Below the pieces are notes generated by a model. The model made no database searches. It was not told where the DNA came from and was given only the letters and a program-made list of their open reading frames with translations. From Ovis canadensis (lineage: Eukaryota > Chordata > Mammalia > Artiodactyla > Bovidae), in contig NC_091248.1 in NCBI RefSeq assembly GCF_042477335.2, positions 121,232,501-121,296,500 of the forward strand: DNA of 64,000 nt, read 5' to 3'. Of this stretch, positions 23,302 through 33,529 are shown piece after piece. A program made the position numbers and the translations under genes. Position 1 is the first letter of the stretch. Each line of letters starts with the position of its first letter.

Positions 23302-23412
23302 ACTAGCAATGCTTATGCAATTTCAAGGCTTTTGGAAGCTGTGACCCAGGGACTACGGACAAAAGCCACATATATATGAGAAACTTATTTTGGTCATCTG
23401 AATATCCATATA

Positions 23413-23619
23413 TATACTGGGCTCAGTCCTATCTGACTCTTTGAGACCCCATAGACTATAGCCTGCCAAGCTCCTCTGTCCATGGAATTTTCCAGGCAAT
23501 AATGGAATGGGTCGCCATTTCCTCCTCCAGGGAATCTTCACAACCCAGGGATCAAACCCACATTTCCTGTGTCTCCTACACTGGTAGGCAGATTCTTCAC
23601 TGAGCCACCTGGGAAGCCC
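23413..23619 (-). mobile_element. Bov-tA SINE, minus strand
   Basis: GGGCTCAGTCCTATCTGACT tail side to GAGCCACCTGGGAAGCCC head side. TATATATA sits on both sides. Confidence 0.88.
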
Positions 23620-23970
23620 TATATATATAATCAATCACAATATCACAGGGGCTACTACAAGTAAAGTTGCTATGAATATGTACATACAGTTGTTATATGC
23701 ACATAAGTTTTCATTTCTCCAGGGTAAATGCCCAGGAGTATAATCACTGAGTGATGTGGTAAGTGAATATTTAGCTTTGTAAAGAAACTGCTATAGTTTT
23801 CCAGAGTGGCCTTACCATTTTACCTTCACACCAACAATTCATGAGCAGTCCAGTTTCTCCACATCTTCTCCAGCACTTGGTGTTACTACAATTTCTTATT
23901 TTACCTTTTCTGATTGGTGTGTAGGGGTAAGTCATTGTGATTTTAACTTGCATTTCTCTAAGGACTAATA

Positions 23971-24166
23971 GGGGCTTCCTAGTAACTCAGGCGGTAAAGA
24001 ATCTGCCTGCAGTGCAGGAGACCCAGGCTCTATACCTGGGTCAGGAAGATTCCCCTGGGGGAGCGAATGGCACCCACTCCAGTGTTCTTGCCTGGAGAAT
24101 CCCATGGACATAAGATCCTGGTGGGCTGTGGTCCACCGGGTCACAAAGAGTTGGACATAACTGAGC

Positions 24167-24167
<1 letters not shown>
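23971..24167 (+). mobile_element. Bov-tA SINE with CA-repeat tail
   Basis: GGGGCTTCCTAGTAACTCAG head, CAGTGTTCTTGCCTGG body and AGAGTTGGACATAACTGAG tail leading straight into a (CA)n microsatellite. Confidence 0.92.

Positions 24168-24208
<41 letters not shown>
24168..24208 (+). repeat. (CA)n microsatellite
   Basis: About 20 perfect CA units seeded by the 3' end of the Bov-tA copy; likely polymorphic. The Val/Cys open frames over it are artefacts. Confidence 0.97.
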
Positions 24209-24209
<1 letters not shown>

Positions 24210-24274
24210 CTAGATGGAAATGTGCTGATGGTTCTGCAGCCTACTTTGAAATGAATAAAAAAATAAGATATATC

Positions 24275-24606
24275 AGGACTTCTCTGGTAGCACAGTGGAT
24301 AACAATTCACCTGCCAATGCAGGGGACATGGGTTCAATCCTTGGTTTGGGAAGATGCCACGTGCCTCAGAGCAACGAAGCCCGTGTGCCACAACTACTGA
24401 GCCTGCGGTCTAGAGCCTGGGAATCGCAACTGCTGAGCCCAAGAACTGAAATTACTGAAGCCCGGGTGCCCTAGAAGAGAGGCCACCGTGGTGAGATGCC
24501 CATATACCACAACAAAGAGGAGCCCTTGTTTGCTGCAACTGGAGAAAGCACGTGAGCAGCAACAAAGATCCAGTGGAACCAAAAATAACAAATAAAAGAA
24601 ATTTTT
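24275..24606 (+). mobile_element. CHR-type tRNA-derived SINE
   Basis: Head GGACTTCTCTGGTAGCACAG, then AGCAACGAAGCCCGTGTGCC, CACAACTACTGAGCCTGCGG and an A-rich AACAAATAAAAG end. Full length. Confidence 0.9.
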
Positions 24607-24827
24607 AAGTGTTACATTTCCTGGGTAATAACTTTAGAGATTACTTTAGATATTACTTTAGATAACTTTAGAGATTAGCAGAGGGTGATGTACAATGTAA
24701 GTTACAAACAGATGCTCCACAGTGAAAGAAATCCAGGCCCTGCGACAGGATGGTGGCCCTGTGGTGGGTCCCTGGGTCAAAGCCAGGCTGGAGGAACAGG
24801 ATGGGAAAGGAGTGATAAGCTTGGGCT

Positions 24828-24935
24828 TATTTTCACCTTTACAGATTAGAAACTGAAGCCCCAAAAGGTAAAGTACTTACCCAAGATCACACAGTAAATG
24901 GCAGAACTGAGATTTGGAACCTGGTTTGGCTATCT
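24828..24935 (-). mobile_element. MIR SINE remnant, minus strand
   Basis: TTTCACCTTTACAGATTAG, AACTGAAGCCCCAAAAGG, CAAGATCACACAGTAAATGG and GGAACCTGGTTTGGC are the complement of MIR. Confidence 0.8.
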
Positions 24936-24963
24936 CAAAAAAATACATGATCAACTACAATGT

Positions 24964-25080
24964 GTCTCACTCCAGTATTCTTGCCTGCAGAATCCCACGG
25001 ACAGAGGAGCCTGGTGGGCTATGGTCCACATGGTTGCAAAGAATTGGACACGACTGAGGCGACTCAGCAGCAGCAGCAGT
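24964..25080 (+). mobile_element. Bov-tA 3' half with CAG tail
   Basis: CACTCCAGTATTCTTGCCTG to GGACACGACTGAGGCGACTC, then (CAG)4-5, a common tail type of this family. Confidence 0.88.
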
Positions 25081-25417
25081 CCCTGTTTTCTCATGTGCGG
25101 AGACATATTACACGGGACGCTGTGGCCACTACCTGTAGACATTTCTAACCAACACAGTGCTTTCTTGTGTCACTCGGCAACCACCACACTCAATTTCTCA
25201 AATGTCAGTATCACTTTTTGCGGCTCGGTGCTAAACATGCAACGGCACTGAATCCCACTATTTGCTCAGTTCATTGCCAGCGAGCTTCGTACTACGTGAC
25301 AGTTAGCTGGTGAGCGTAATATTTATCCTGACATACTTGAGGCTCCTTTGAAAGCATTTCTGCCCCCCCCCCAAATATCAAGGTTTCTGATGTACTTCCT
25401 GTTATATCATTTAACTG

Positions 25418-25714
25418 GGGCTTCCGTGGTGGCTCAGTAGTAAAGAATCCACCTGCCAACACAGGAGACTCAGGAGTCATGGGTTTGATTCCTGATCTGG
25501 GGGGGATCCCACATGCCACAGAGCAACTAAGCCCATGTGCCAAAACTATCTAAAGCCCAGGAGCTGAAACTACCGAGCCCACCTGCCGCCACTACTGAAG
25601 CCCGTGTGCCCGAGAGCCCGTGCTCCGTAATGAGACAAGCCCCTGCTCACCGCAGCTACAGAAAAGCCCTCACAGCAACGGAGACCCAGCTCAGCTGTAA
25701 ATAAATAAATATAA
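25418..25714 (+). mobile_element. CHR-type tRNA-derived SINE
   Basis: GGCTTCCGTGGTGGCTCAGT head, GAGCAACTAAGCCCATGTGC, GAAGCCCGTGTGCC and an (AAAT)n end. Confidence 0.9.
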
Positions 25715-26040
25715 GCATTTTTTTACAAAAGATTCTAAGTTTGATTCTAACTAAAGAAATCATGGACTTTCTCTGAGCTGGTTTCCTCCTCTGTAACATG
25801 CAAATGATAATCAGATCTACCCCACAATTGTTACTAAGGATCAAATGACATTGCGGATTTGTTTCCACAATATTTGTTGTTTCTACCATCAACACCTTGT
25901 AAGAAGTCACCTGCACATCAGGCTTCTAACAGCTCTTCAGTTAAAGTATTACTTTTTATAATTGGGCTTAATTAGCTCATAAAAGATGAGCATCTCGATA
26001 GCGCCTACAATCTGAATTTCCCAATCTTGCTTTATAGCTT

Positions 26041-26247
26041 GATAAAGACTCTGATGCTGGGAGGGATTGGGGGCAGGAAGAAAAGGGGACGACAGAGGAT
26101 GGGATGGCTGGATGGCATCACCAACTCGATGGACGTGAGTTTGAGTGAATTTCGGGAGTTGGTGATAGACAGGGAGGCCTGGCGTGCTGCAATTCATGGG
26201 GTCGCCAAGAGTCGGACACAACTGAGCAACTGAACTGAACTGAACCT
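26041..26247 (+). mobile_element. BovB LINE tail
   Basis: AAGACTCTGATGCTGGGAGG through the (CTGAA)n tail; encodes [20 protein letters not shown] in one frame. No clear target duplication. Confidence 0.92.
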
Positions 26248-26439
26248 TATTTATCTCCTGATATTCTCTTTTGCTGCCTTTGCTATCTGAAAAACCAGTC
26301 TTTTCCCAAGACGCCAAACAATGGGGAAAACAGCATCTATATATTCCTCCAGGGAGGACCAGGGTAATGACCTTAGAAAGTCATAGGAGTTTTGTTAAAT
26401 TATCATTGTCAAGCAGCCAAAAAAAAAAAAAGTGGTTAG

Positions 26440-26610
26440 GGTTGGATGACATAGCAGTTAAGAGCCAGGGTTTTGGACTGGGATGGTGGGTTCAAATCTT
26501 GCTCACACCTCACCTACAAAATGATATAATGATAGTAACTCCCCCTTATTCCATTATATTTTAAATTACCTAATTTTGTATGTACAAAAGAGAGCATATG
26601 TGCAAAACTA
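26440..26610 (+). mobile_element. MIR-like SINE remnant
   Basis: ACATAGCAGTTAAGAGCCAG, GGTGGGTTCAAATCTTGC and TACAAAATGATATAATGATA are in MIR order; follows a poly-A run (26420-26431). Confidence 0.65.
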
Positions 26611-27129
26611 CAGAGAGCAGTAGGTACGAAACACTCCATGTGGGTTGGCCATAAGCACAAAGCAGACCCAGGTTCAGAAATACAAGACCACAGAAACCTG
26701 GGGATGCAGAAGCACACAGCGGTAGACACCCATGACCCTTCCCAGGAAGTCTGTGCATTTTCTCCTCTTCTCCCTCTTCCCCTGATCACCCACTTTCCTG
26801 CACCCACACCCTCCAAAATGAGGCCACAAAGTGGGCCAACCAAGAGGGGTGCTCCAACCTCCAGCAAGGGGGTTTGCGGAAAGTAAGCAAGTAGAAAGTG
26901 GAAAGACAATTGAATTAAGTGATAAACTCAGTTGATAAACTAAGTTGATAAAAAAGGAAAGTAAAACCTCTGGAAAGGAGTTTGGCTTCCTGCGTTCAGG
27001 GCAATAAAAACTTTCACCTGGCTTGTCTCAATAATGTTGTTCCTTAGAATTCAACTGGAGGAAATAATCCAAAAAGAAAGAAAAACTATACCTAAGAAGA
27101 TAGCATTATTTTTCTCAACAGCTTTACAG

Positions 27130-27416
27130 ACATATGCTGCTGTTACTGCTGCTGCTGCTGCTAAGTTGCTTCAGTCGTGTCCAACTCTGTGCAACCCCAT
27201 AGACGGCAGCCCATCAGCGTCCCCCGCCCCTGGGATTCTCCAGGCAAGAACACTGGAGTGGGTTGCCATTTCCTTCTCCAATGCATGGAAGTGAAAAGTG
27301 AAAATGAAGTCGCTCAGTCATGTCTGAGTCTTCGTGACCCCATGGACTGCAGCCTACCAGGCTCCTCCATCCATGGGATTTTCCAGGCAAGAGTACTGGA
27401 GTGGGGTGCCATTGCA
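27130..27416 (-). mobile_element. BovA-type SINE dimer, minus strand
   Basis: Starts with a (GCT)n tail complement (27136-27163). Two BovA units follow, each with CAACTCT/GAGTCT, CTGGGATTCTCC/GGGATTTTCC and GAGTGGGTTGCCATT motifs. Confidence 0.85.
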
Positions 27417-27888
27417 AGTCACCTTTTTAAAGTGTATAATTTAGTGGTTTTTTTTAATATATATATATTCACAGAGTTGTACAAGCATCACTACTACCTA
27501 ATTTGAAAACATTTTCATTAACTCCCCAAAATAAATCCTCCTTCTCTCCAGACCCTAGCAACCATTAATCTACTTTTTTTCTGTCTCTTAAAGCATTATT
27601 TTTGATGACCAAAAGAAAAATTGAATAAAATATACTTGATCTTATTGAATAATATAAAGGTATGTTAAATTATGATATATCCATTCAGTAAAATATTATA
27701 TAGCTATTAGAAGTCATTACAATAAAGACTATATCAAAAGACAAACTGTTACAACATTTAAAAAAACATTTTTTTTAAGATAACAAAATGGTGAACATAC
27801 TCTGATCTCAACTAGAGTATATTCTGGTTTGTGTGTGAACAGATTGGTAGAAATGTGCAGAAATTTAAGTGACCATGTTAGGATACTT

Positions 27889-27946
27889 CAGTTCAGTTCA
27901 GTTCAGTTCAGTTCAGTTGCTCAGTCGTGTCCAACTCTTTGCAATT
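27889..27946 (-). mobile_element. Extremely truncated BovB tail (~58 bp)
   Basis: Six TTCAG units then GTTGCTCAGTCGTGTCCAAC and TCTTTGCAA. GGATACTT occurs immediately on both sides (27881-27888 and 27949-27956), so it looks like a real but tiny insertion. Confidence 0.8.
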
Positions 27947-27999
27947 GTGGATACTTTTTCTTCAGCCTTTAAATATTCTCTGACAATTTATATTTTTTA

Positions 28000-28432
28000 A
28001 CAAATGGAATTTTTAGAAAATCTATTAAAAAGGACTGGAATAGATAACATACTGTAGGGCACAGCCAGACAGCAGGCCAGCCCCATGAATTGGATCCAGT
28101 TCTTACCTAACAAATCTTGCTGGCATACGTTCCCACCAGCAACTAACAGCCCTAGGCCACAGAAGTCCCACCTCACCAGGACTGCCTGACCTTTCACACT
28201 GCAGACATTCAGGCCTTCACCCTTTGGCCCTCTTGCCTGTCAGCCAACCGTTCCCGTACCCTCCAATCCAGAACTCAGTCCTTAACTCAGTCCTCTTACT
28301 TATCACGCATACCAATGACTAGGCCAATTTCCTGCTATTAACATATTTTCTGTGGATCCAAGTCCTTCTGATCCCAACCACTGTACATTCTCCTTAGAAG
28401 CTGAATAGTAAGAAAATTGGCAGAAACAAAAT
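28000..28432. other. Intergenic, no named feature
   Basis: No gene or repeat recognised with confidence. Confidence 0.35.
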
Positions 28433-28555
28433 AGAGTCATCTCTCAGCAAACTCCGGGAGATGGTAAAGGACAGGGAGGCCTAGCGTGCTGCAGTCCATG
28501 AGACTGCAAAGAGTCAGACCCTACTTAGTGACTGAACAACAACAGCAACAACAGT
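28433..28555 (+). mobile_element. Old BovB tail
   Basis: AGCAAACTCCGGGAGATGGT, AAAGGACAGGGAGGCCTAGC and AAAGAGTCAGACC followed by (CAA)n; a (CAACAA)-type tail marks an older BovB subgroup. Confidence 0.85.
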
Positions 28556-28583
28556 ATTGGTAGGGGATTGGTTAAGGACCCCC

Positions 28584-29026
28584 AGATGCTATGAATGTGG
28601 AAAAGCCTTCATTCAAAACGCATCTTGGGACCTTCTTGGAAACTCGGTGGTAAAGAATCCGCTTGCCAATGCAGGAGACACAGGTTTGATCGCTGATCTG
28701 CGAAGATCCTACATGGCAGAGAGCAACTAAGCCCTTGAGCCACAGCTACTGAGCCTTTGCTCTGGAGCCCGAGAGCCACAAATACTGTAACTCCCTAGGG
28801 CCCATGCTCTGCAACAAGAGAAGTCACCGTAATGAGAAGCCCACGAACTGCAACTAGACAGCAGCCCCCACTCACCACAACTAGAGCAAAGGCCCTGCAG
28901 CAACGAAGACTCAGCACAGCCAAAAGTACCAAATAAATAGTCTTTAAAAGATTAGACAAAAAAGAAAGCTTACATCTCACTAGATATCATAGAGTACACA
29001 CTGGTGTGAAACCCTATAAACACTGA
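28584..29026 (+). pseudogene. C2H2 zinc-finger relic split by a SINE
   Basis: Before the SINE, 28584-28625 reads RCYECGKAFIQNAS, the start of a Kruppel-type finger (C-x2-C, F). After the SINE, 28967-29026 reads HLTRYHRVHTGVKPYKH then a stop: the end of the same finger plus the TGEKPY-type linker. The first zinc-binding His is replaced by Tyr and the linker Glu by Val. Only about one finger remains and no KRAB or other fingers are seen, so this is a decayed fragment, probably of a retrocopy. The inserted CHR-type SINE is in the same orientation. The parent ZNF cannot be named. Confidence 0.7.
28626..28960 (+). mobile_element. CHR-type SINE inside a zinc-finger relic
   Basis: Head CTTGGAAACTCGGTGGTAAA, middle GAGCAACTAAGCCCTTGAGC, tail AACGAAGACTCAGCACAGCC and (AAAT)-rich end. 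Splits the zinc-finger text. Confidence 0.88.
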
Positions 29027-29029
29027 GTC

Positions 29030-29865
29030 AGAGGATGCTCAAGTCTCTCATATAAAATGATGTAGTAATGTGCATATACCTTGGTAATCCTCCTATATAC
29101 TTTAAATCATCTCCACATTACTTACACTACCCAATAAATGCTATATAAATAGTTGACAATACTCAACAAATTCAAGTTTCGCTTGTTGGAACCTTCTACA
29201 TTTCTTTTCTGAATATTTTCTATGCTAGTTGGGATGGATCTGAGTGAACGCAGAACCTAAGGACACAGACAGCCAATTATAATAAGCAGGTCTCTTCCCA
29301 CCCTATATTCTCACTTCCTAGAGAGACAGCTCATTTAGACTACCACAGCCTTCCTGTTACATTGATCACCTCCCTCTCTTCTCTTTCAACCAGGAACAGA
29401 TAATCAACACTGATACCCCACCACTACACACACATACACGTACAACCCCAGACACACTCACTCTTTATCCATAGCCTCATTCTTGTTCTCCTTTTCTCCC
29501 TGCCTCCCACCCACACACTCCACACATCCTCTGCTGCGGTAGCCCTGGCCGTGCCCCAAGACTGCTACTCCTCTGGTTGGTCCACAATCAATACTCTGAA
29601 GGCGCAGAGTCCAACCTTGCCTCCAGAGCAAAGTACTCCTCCAGCCACTCTGTGCCTCCCAGCACCTGCCTCACCCAGACTTACCACCAGATCCCAAACA
29701 GAAAAGAATGGATCCCAGATCCCCAGGCTGCGGCAAGGCCAGCTGGATTGGTAGCCTTCTAATGAGAACACTCAACTGTGCTCAGTGAGCACCTACCGTG
29801 TCAGGAACTGTGTTAGATTCAGAGATGGTTGAAACTGATCACTCACCTTGAGACACTCACAGTGG
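29030..29865. other. Intergenic, no named feature
   Basis: No gene recognised. The 29770-29860 stretch (GTGAGCACCTACCGTGTCAG) is faintly MIR3-like. Confidence 0.35.
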
Positions 29866-30970
29866 AAGTGTTGCCCAACACTGGTTCACTTGCCTGACCC
29901 ACAGTGAGGCCAGACAAACTTCAACATGGGAATTTGAGACAGAGAAAGGTTTACTATAAGGGCCATGCAAAGAGAGTGGGCGGCCCATAGTCAAAAGACC
30001 CAGTGGTCTTTTGATGGTTTGGGGAAAGAGTTTTTAAAGGCAAAATAAGTGGTGAAGTTTGTAGGGTGTGTGACTTTCTTCTAATTGGTTGGTGGTGAGG
30101 TAACAGGTGACACCACCCTTATGGCAGAAAGTGAAGAGGAACTAAAAAGCCTCTTGATGAAAGTAACAGAGGAGAGTGAAAAAGTTGGCTTAAAGCTCAA
30201 CATTCAGAAAACGAAGATCATGGCATCTGGTCCCATCACTTCATGGGAAATAGATGGGGAAACAGTGGAAACAGTGTCAGGCTTTATTTTGGGGGGCTCC
30301 AAAATCACTGCAGATGGTGACTGCAGCCAGGAAATTAAAAGACGCTTACTCCTTGGAAGAAAAGTTATGACCAACCTAGATAGCATATTGAAAAGCAGAG
30401 ACATTACTTTGCCGACTAAGGTCCGTCTAGTCAAGGCTATGGTTTTTCCTGTGGTCATGCATGGATGTGAGAGTTGGACTGTGAAGAAAGCTGAGCACCG
30501 AATAATTGATGCTTTTGAAGTGCGGTGTTGGAGAAGACTCTTGAGGGTCCCTTGGACTGCAAGGAGATCCAACAAGTCCATTCTGAAGGAGATCAGTCCT
30601 GGGTGTTCATTGGAAGGACTGATGCTGAAGCTGAAACTCCAGTACTTTGGCCACCTCATGCAAAGAGTTGACTCATTGGAAAAGACTCTGATGCTGGGAG
30701 GGATTGGGGGCAGGAGGAGAAGGGAACGACAGAGGACGAGATGGCTGGATGGCATCACTGATTCTATGGACATGAGTCTGGGTGAAATCCGGGAGTTGGT
30801 CATGGACAGGGAGGCCTGGCGTGCTGCAATTCACGGGGTCGCAAAGAGTCGACAAGACTGAGCGACTGAACTGAACTGAATGAACTGAGGTAACAGGGTG
30901 GTACTCCAGGAATTTTGTTGTCACTGTTGATCAGTACACAAGTCTGTACTGTACATGTTTCAGACTCTCT
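29866..30970 (-). mobile_element. LTR-type fossil with nested BovB, family unresolved
   Basis: The complement of 29866-30107 and 30898-30970 reads like one retroviral-type LTR: a CCTTTAAAAACTCTTTCCCC block and a CTTACTTTTGCC-like stretch, with repeat character. It is cut by a BovB insertion. No coding region seen. Old; the family assignment is uncertain. Confidence 0.4.
30108..30885 (+). mobile_element. BovB LINE tail with long open frame, 12-bp target duplication
   Basis: The longest BovB piece here. One frame is open for about 250 codons from before 30108 to 30861: [86 protein letters not shown] is duplicated at 30096-30107 and 30886-30897. It is 5'-truncated: the endonuclease and most of the RT are absent, so it is inactive although the frame is unbroken. 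Confidence 0.95.
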
Positions 30971-30972
30971 TT

Positions 30973-31126
30973 TCCAGGCTCCTCTGTCCACGGGATTTTC
31001 CAGACAAGAATACTGGAGTGGGTTGCCACTTCCTTCTCCGGGATATCTTCTCTTTTCAGGGATCGAACCTGTGTCTCCTGCATTGATAGGCAGATTCTTT
31101 ACCACTGAGCCACCAGAAAAACCCTA
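30973..31126 (-). mobile_element. Bov-tA SINE, tail side missing
   Basis: CCAGGCTCCTCTGTCCACGG to TTTACCACTGAGCCACCAG; minus strand. Confidence 0.85.
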
Positions 31127-31204
31127 GAGATATTTACTAATCTTTTAGCTATTTCTCTTCTGCAAACCTACAATTACAATAGTCTAATCTTTTTATTTCA
31201 TTTT

Positions 31205-31256
31205 TGTTGTTCAGTCACTAAGTCGTGTTTGACTCTTTGCAACCCCATGGACTTTA
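31205..31256 (-). mobile_element. BovB tail fragment
   Basis: TTGTTGTTCAGTCACTAAGT to GCAACCCCATGGACTTTAA, about 50 bp. Confidence 0.75.
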
Positions 31257-32550
31257 AGGTTGCTGCTGCGAGCCGTGTGCTATGCCGGGATTTGTGACCT
31301 CCAGAGGAGAGGATCTAATCCAGGGCCAAAGACCAGGCTTGACCACAGGAGCTTTTTGTGTAACAGAATTTTATTAAAATATAAGAGAGAGAGAGAAAAT
31401 TTCTAACATAGACATCAGAAGGGAGCAGAAAGAATGCCCCCTTGCTAGTTTTTAGCAAGGTATTTTCTGTCTGTTAGCAAGCTCTTAATCAGATAAGAGA
31501 GACACCTCAAGGCTGAGGGAGTTTCACCAGGCCTGTCTCCTACAATATGCATTTTTGAGATAGAATGGGACAAGGTGTATCATCCCTGGCCACAAAACAA
31601 TTGACATGAATACTGGTTCGTTGAGCCGTTATCAGCCCAAGGTTTGAGAAAAGAAAACAAGGTTAGTCTTCAGTTCAGTTCAGCTGCTCAGTCGTGTCCG
31701 ACTCTTGGCGACCCCATGGACTGCAGCACGCCACGCTTCCCTGTCCATCACAAACTCCTGAAGTTTACTCAAACTCATGTCTATCGAGTCAGTGATGCCA
31801 TCCAACCATCTCATCCTCTGTCGTCCCCTTCTCCTCCTGCCTTCAATCTTTCCCAGGATCAGGGTCTTTTCAAATGAGTTAGTTCTTCACATCAGGTGGC
31901 CAAAGTATTGGAGTTTCAGCTTCAACATCAGTCCTTCCAATGAACACTCAACTCAGGCCTGGCTGGATTTCCTTGCTGTCCAAGGGACTCTCAAGAGTCT
32001 TCTCCAACACCACACTTCAAAAGCATCAATTCTTTGGGGCTCAGCTTTGTTCACAGTCCAAATCTCACATCCATACATGACCACAGGAAAAACCATAGCC
32101 TTGACTAGACGGACCTTTGTTGGCAAAATAATGTCTCTGCTTTTTAATATGCTGTCTAGGTTGGTTATAACTTTCCTTCCAAGGAGTAAGCGTCTTTTAA
32201 TTTCATGGCTGCAATCACCATCTGCAGTGATTTTGGAGCCCCAGAAAATAAAGTCTGACACTGTTTCCACTGTTTCCCCATCTATTTTCCATGAAGTGAA
32301 GGTTAGTCTTAGGCAGAACCATTTTGAAGAAAGGTAGATTCTAAGCAAATACATAATTTCATTACCATAGCTTAAGGAAAAATTTCCATAAGAAAAACAT
32401 TGGTTAGCTCAAGGCAGAACCAGGTGTCATCAACACATAATTAAAAGAAGCCTCTTTTAATTTTGTGTAGAGAAGGAAAAAAACCTCTGCCACTTGCACT
32501 TTATTTCCTCCTGCTGCTTGGGGATCTCTGGCCTTTCTATCTGCTACCCT
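31257..32550 (-). mobile_element. Probable LTR-type fossil with nested BovB, family unresolved
   Basis: 31257-31658 and 32311-32550 look like parts of one older LTR-type element, probably reversed: an AATTTTATTAAAATATAAGA block resembles the complement of an LTR poly(A) region. A BovB interrupts it. No viral gene seen; assignment tentative. Confidence 0.35.
31671..32298 (-). mobile_element. BovB LINE tail with 12-bp target duplication
   Basis: The complement encodes [39 protein letters not shown] and [25 protein letters not shown] is duplicated at 31659-31670 and 32299-32310. A small internal loss is seen near 31955. Confidence 0.95.
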
Positions 32551-32556
32551 CTCAGA

Positions 32557-32682
32557 CTGCAGCAAGCCAGGGCCTTCTGCACTATCTCCCTGAGTTTCCT
32601 TAAATTCACATCCACTGAGTCAGAGATGCTTATCTAACTGTCTCATCCTCTTCAGCCCCCTTCACCTTTTGTCTGCAGTCTT
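32557..32682 (-). mobile_element. Older BovB fragment
   Basis: Diverged BovB tail (CAGCAAGCCAGGGCCTTCTG, AAATTCACATCCACTGAGTC, TCTCATCCTCTTCAGCCCCC). A younger BovB abuts it. Confidence 0.7.
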
Positions 32683-32683
32683 T

Positions 32684-32927
32684 GTTGTTGTTGTTCAGTC
32701 ACTCAGTCCTGTTGGACTCTTTGTGACCCCATGACAGCAGCACGCCAGGCTTCCCTATCCTCCACTGTCTCCCGGAGCTTGCTCAAACTCATGTTCATTG
32801 AGTCAGTGATGCCATCCAACCACCTCATCCTCTGCGATCCCCTTTTCCTCCTGCCCTCAATCTTTCCCAGCATCAGGGTCTTTTCCAGTGAGTTGACTCC
32901 TTGCATTAGGTGGCCAAACTTGTGCTC
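32684..32927 (-). mobile_element. BovB tail with (GTT)n end
   Basis: TTGTTGTTGTTGTTCAGTCA then the standard BovB 3' text; complement [20 protein letters not shown]. Confidence 0.9.
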
Positions 32928-32934
32928 GGTCTAA

Positions 32935-33240
32935 AGTTACCATCTTCCACCTAGGTGGGGGCCTCAGTTCCGATAAAAAGTCTCAGATATATTGTTACTA
33001 TATCCCTTGAGGAGGAACCAGGACTCTGCTTAATCATGGAACTATTGTTTCTTGACTGCTCTTCCTTTGTTTCTACATTCCTTTACTTCCCTAATTAGAA
33101 ACTGTCTGAAACTGCCCTTTGAAACTTAGGGAAGGTAGTCTGCCATTTTCTCAGTAAGCCAGCTTTCCAAATAAAGTCATCTTCCTTACCTCAACATCTC
33201 GTGTTCCAGATTCATTGGTCTGTTGCACAATGCACAGAGT
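32935..33240 (+). mobile_element. LTR-like fossil, family unresolved
   Basis: A block ending with an AATAAA motif (33168-33173) and CT-rich DNA, then TCGTGTTCCAGATTCATTGG. This is the layout of an LTR R-U5 region. No coding part; tentative. Confidence 0.35.
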
Positions 33241-33265
33241 GAGCTTGGACTTGGTAACAAAGTAG

Positions 33266-33467
33266 GGGCTTCCTCAACAGCTCAGCGGTAAAGAATCTGC
33301 CTGAAATGAAGGACACACCAGTCAGCTCCCTGGGATGGGAAAATCCCCTGGGGGAGGAAGTGGCAATCCACTCCAGTATTCTTGCCTGGAGAATACCCAA
33401 GGATGGAGGAACTTGGGGGCTACAGTCCACAGAGTCAGACACGACTGAGCATGCACACACTTACACA
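33266..33467 (+). mobile_element. Bov-tA SINE
   Basis: GGGGCTTCCTCAACAGCTCA head, CAATCCACTCCAGTATTCTT body, GTCAGACACGACTGAGCATG tail with CA-rich end. Confidence 0.9.
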
Positions 33468-33529
33468 GCACATAAAGTACTATCCCATCATCCTCAATAA
33501 AATTTATAGCATTAAAATTTAAAACAAAA

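Larger units (their letters stand above)
21736..23646 (-). mobile_element. LTR-type fossil, family unresolved, heavily interrupted
   Basis: Old LTR-like DNA, mostly in reverse orientation. Recognisable pieces: CTAGAACAGCTCACAGAACT (about 21982), CCAATTTATTATAAAAGTAT (about 22030), TATGGAGACTTCGTTACATA (about 22520) and TATATAATCAATCACAATAT near the right end. It is broken by a Bov-A2, a BovB and a Bov-tA, and part of it (about 23081-23246) lies in the opposite direction. No viral coding region was seen. Ancient, pre-ruminant by divergence. Confidence 0.5.
21425..23970 (-). mobile_element. Old L1 3' region split by a 1.9-kb composite insertion
   Basis: Minus-strand L1 text (CCTCTAATCTGCTCTTATAG, GGACATTTTGGTTGTTTC) stops near 21733. 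It resumes near 23648 as GGGGCTACTACAAGTAAAGT and continues (GGGTAAATGCCCAGGAGTAT, CCAGAGTGGCC, CTTCTCCAGCACTTGG) to 23970. The two parts are adjacent in intact L1 elements, so the stretch between came later. Confidence 0.75.

Noticed and set aside
23965-24391. Frames with Val-Cys repeats
   Set aside because: Translation of the (CA)n microsatellite.
24275-25714. tRNA-like sequences in many repeats, considered as tRNA genes
   Set aside because: They are SINE heads with degraded A/B boxes and no proper cloverleaf; they continue directly into SINE bodies.
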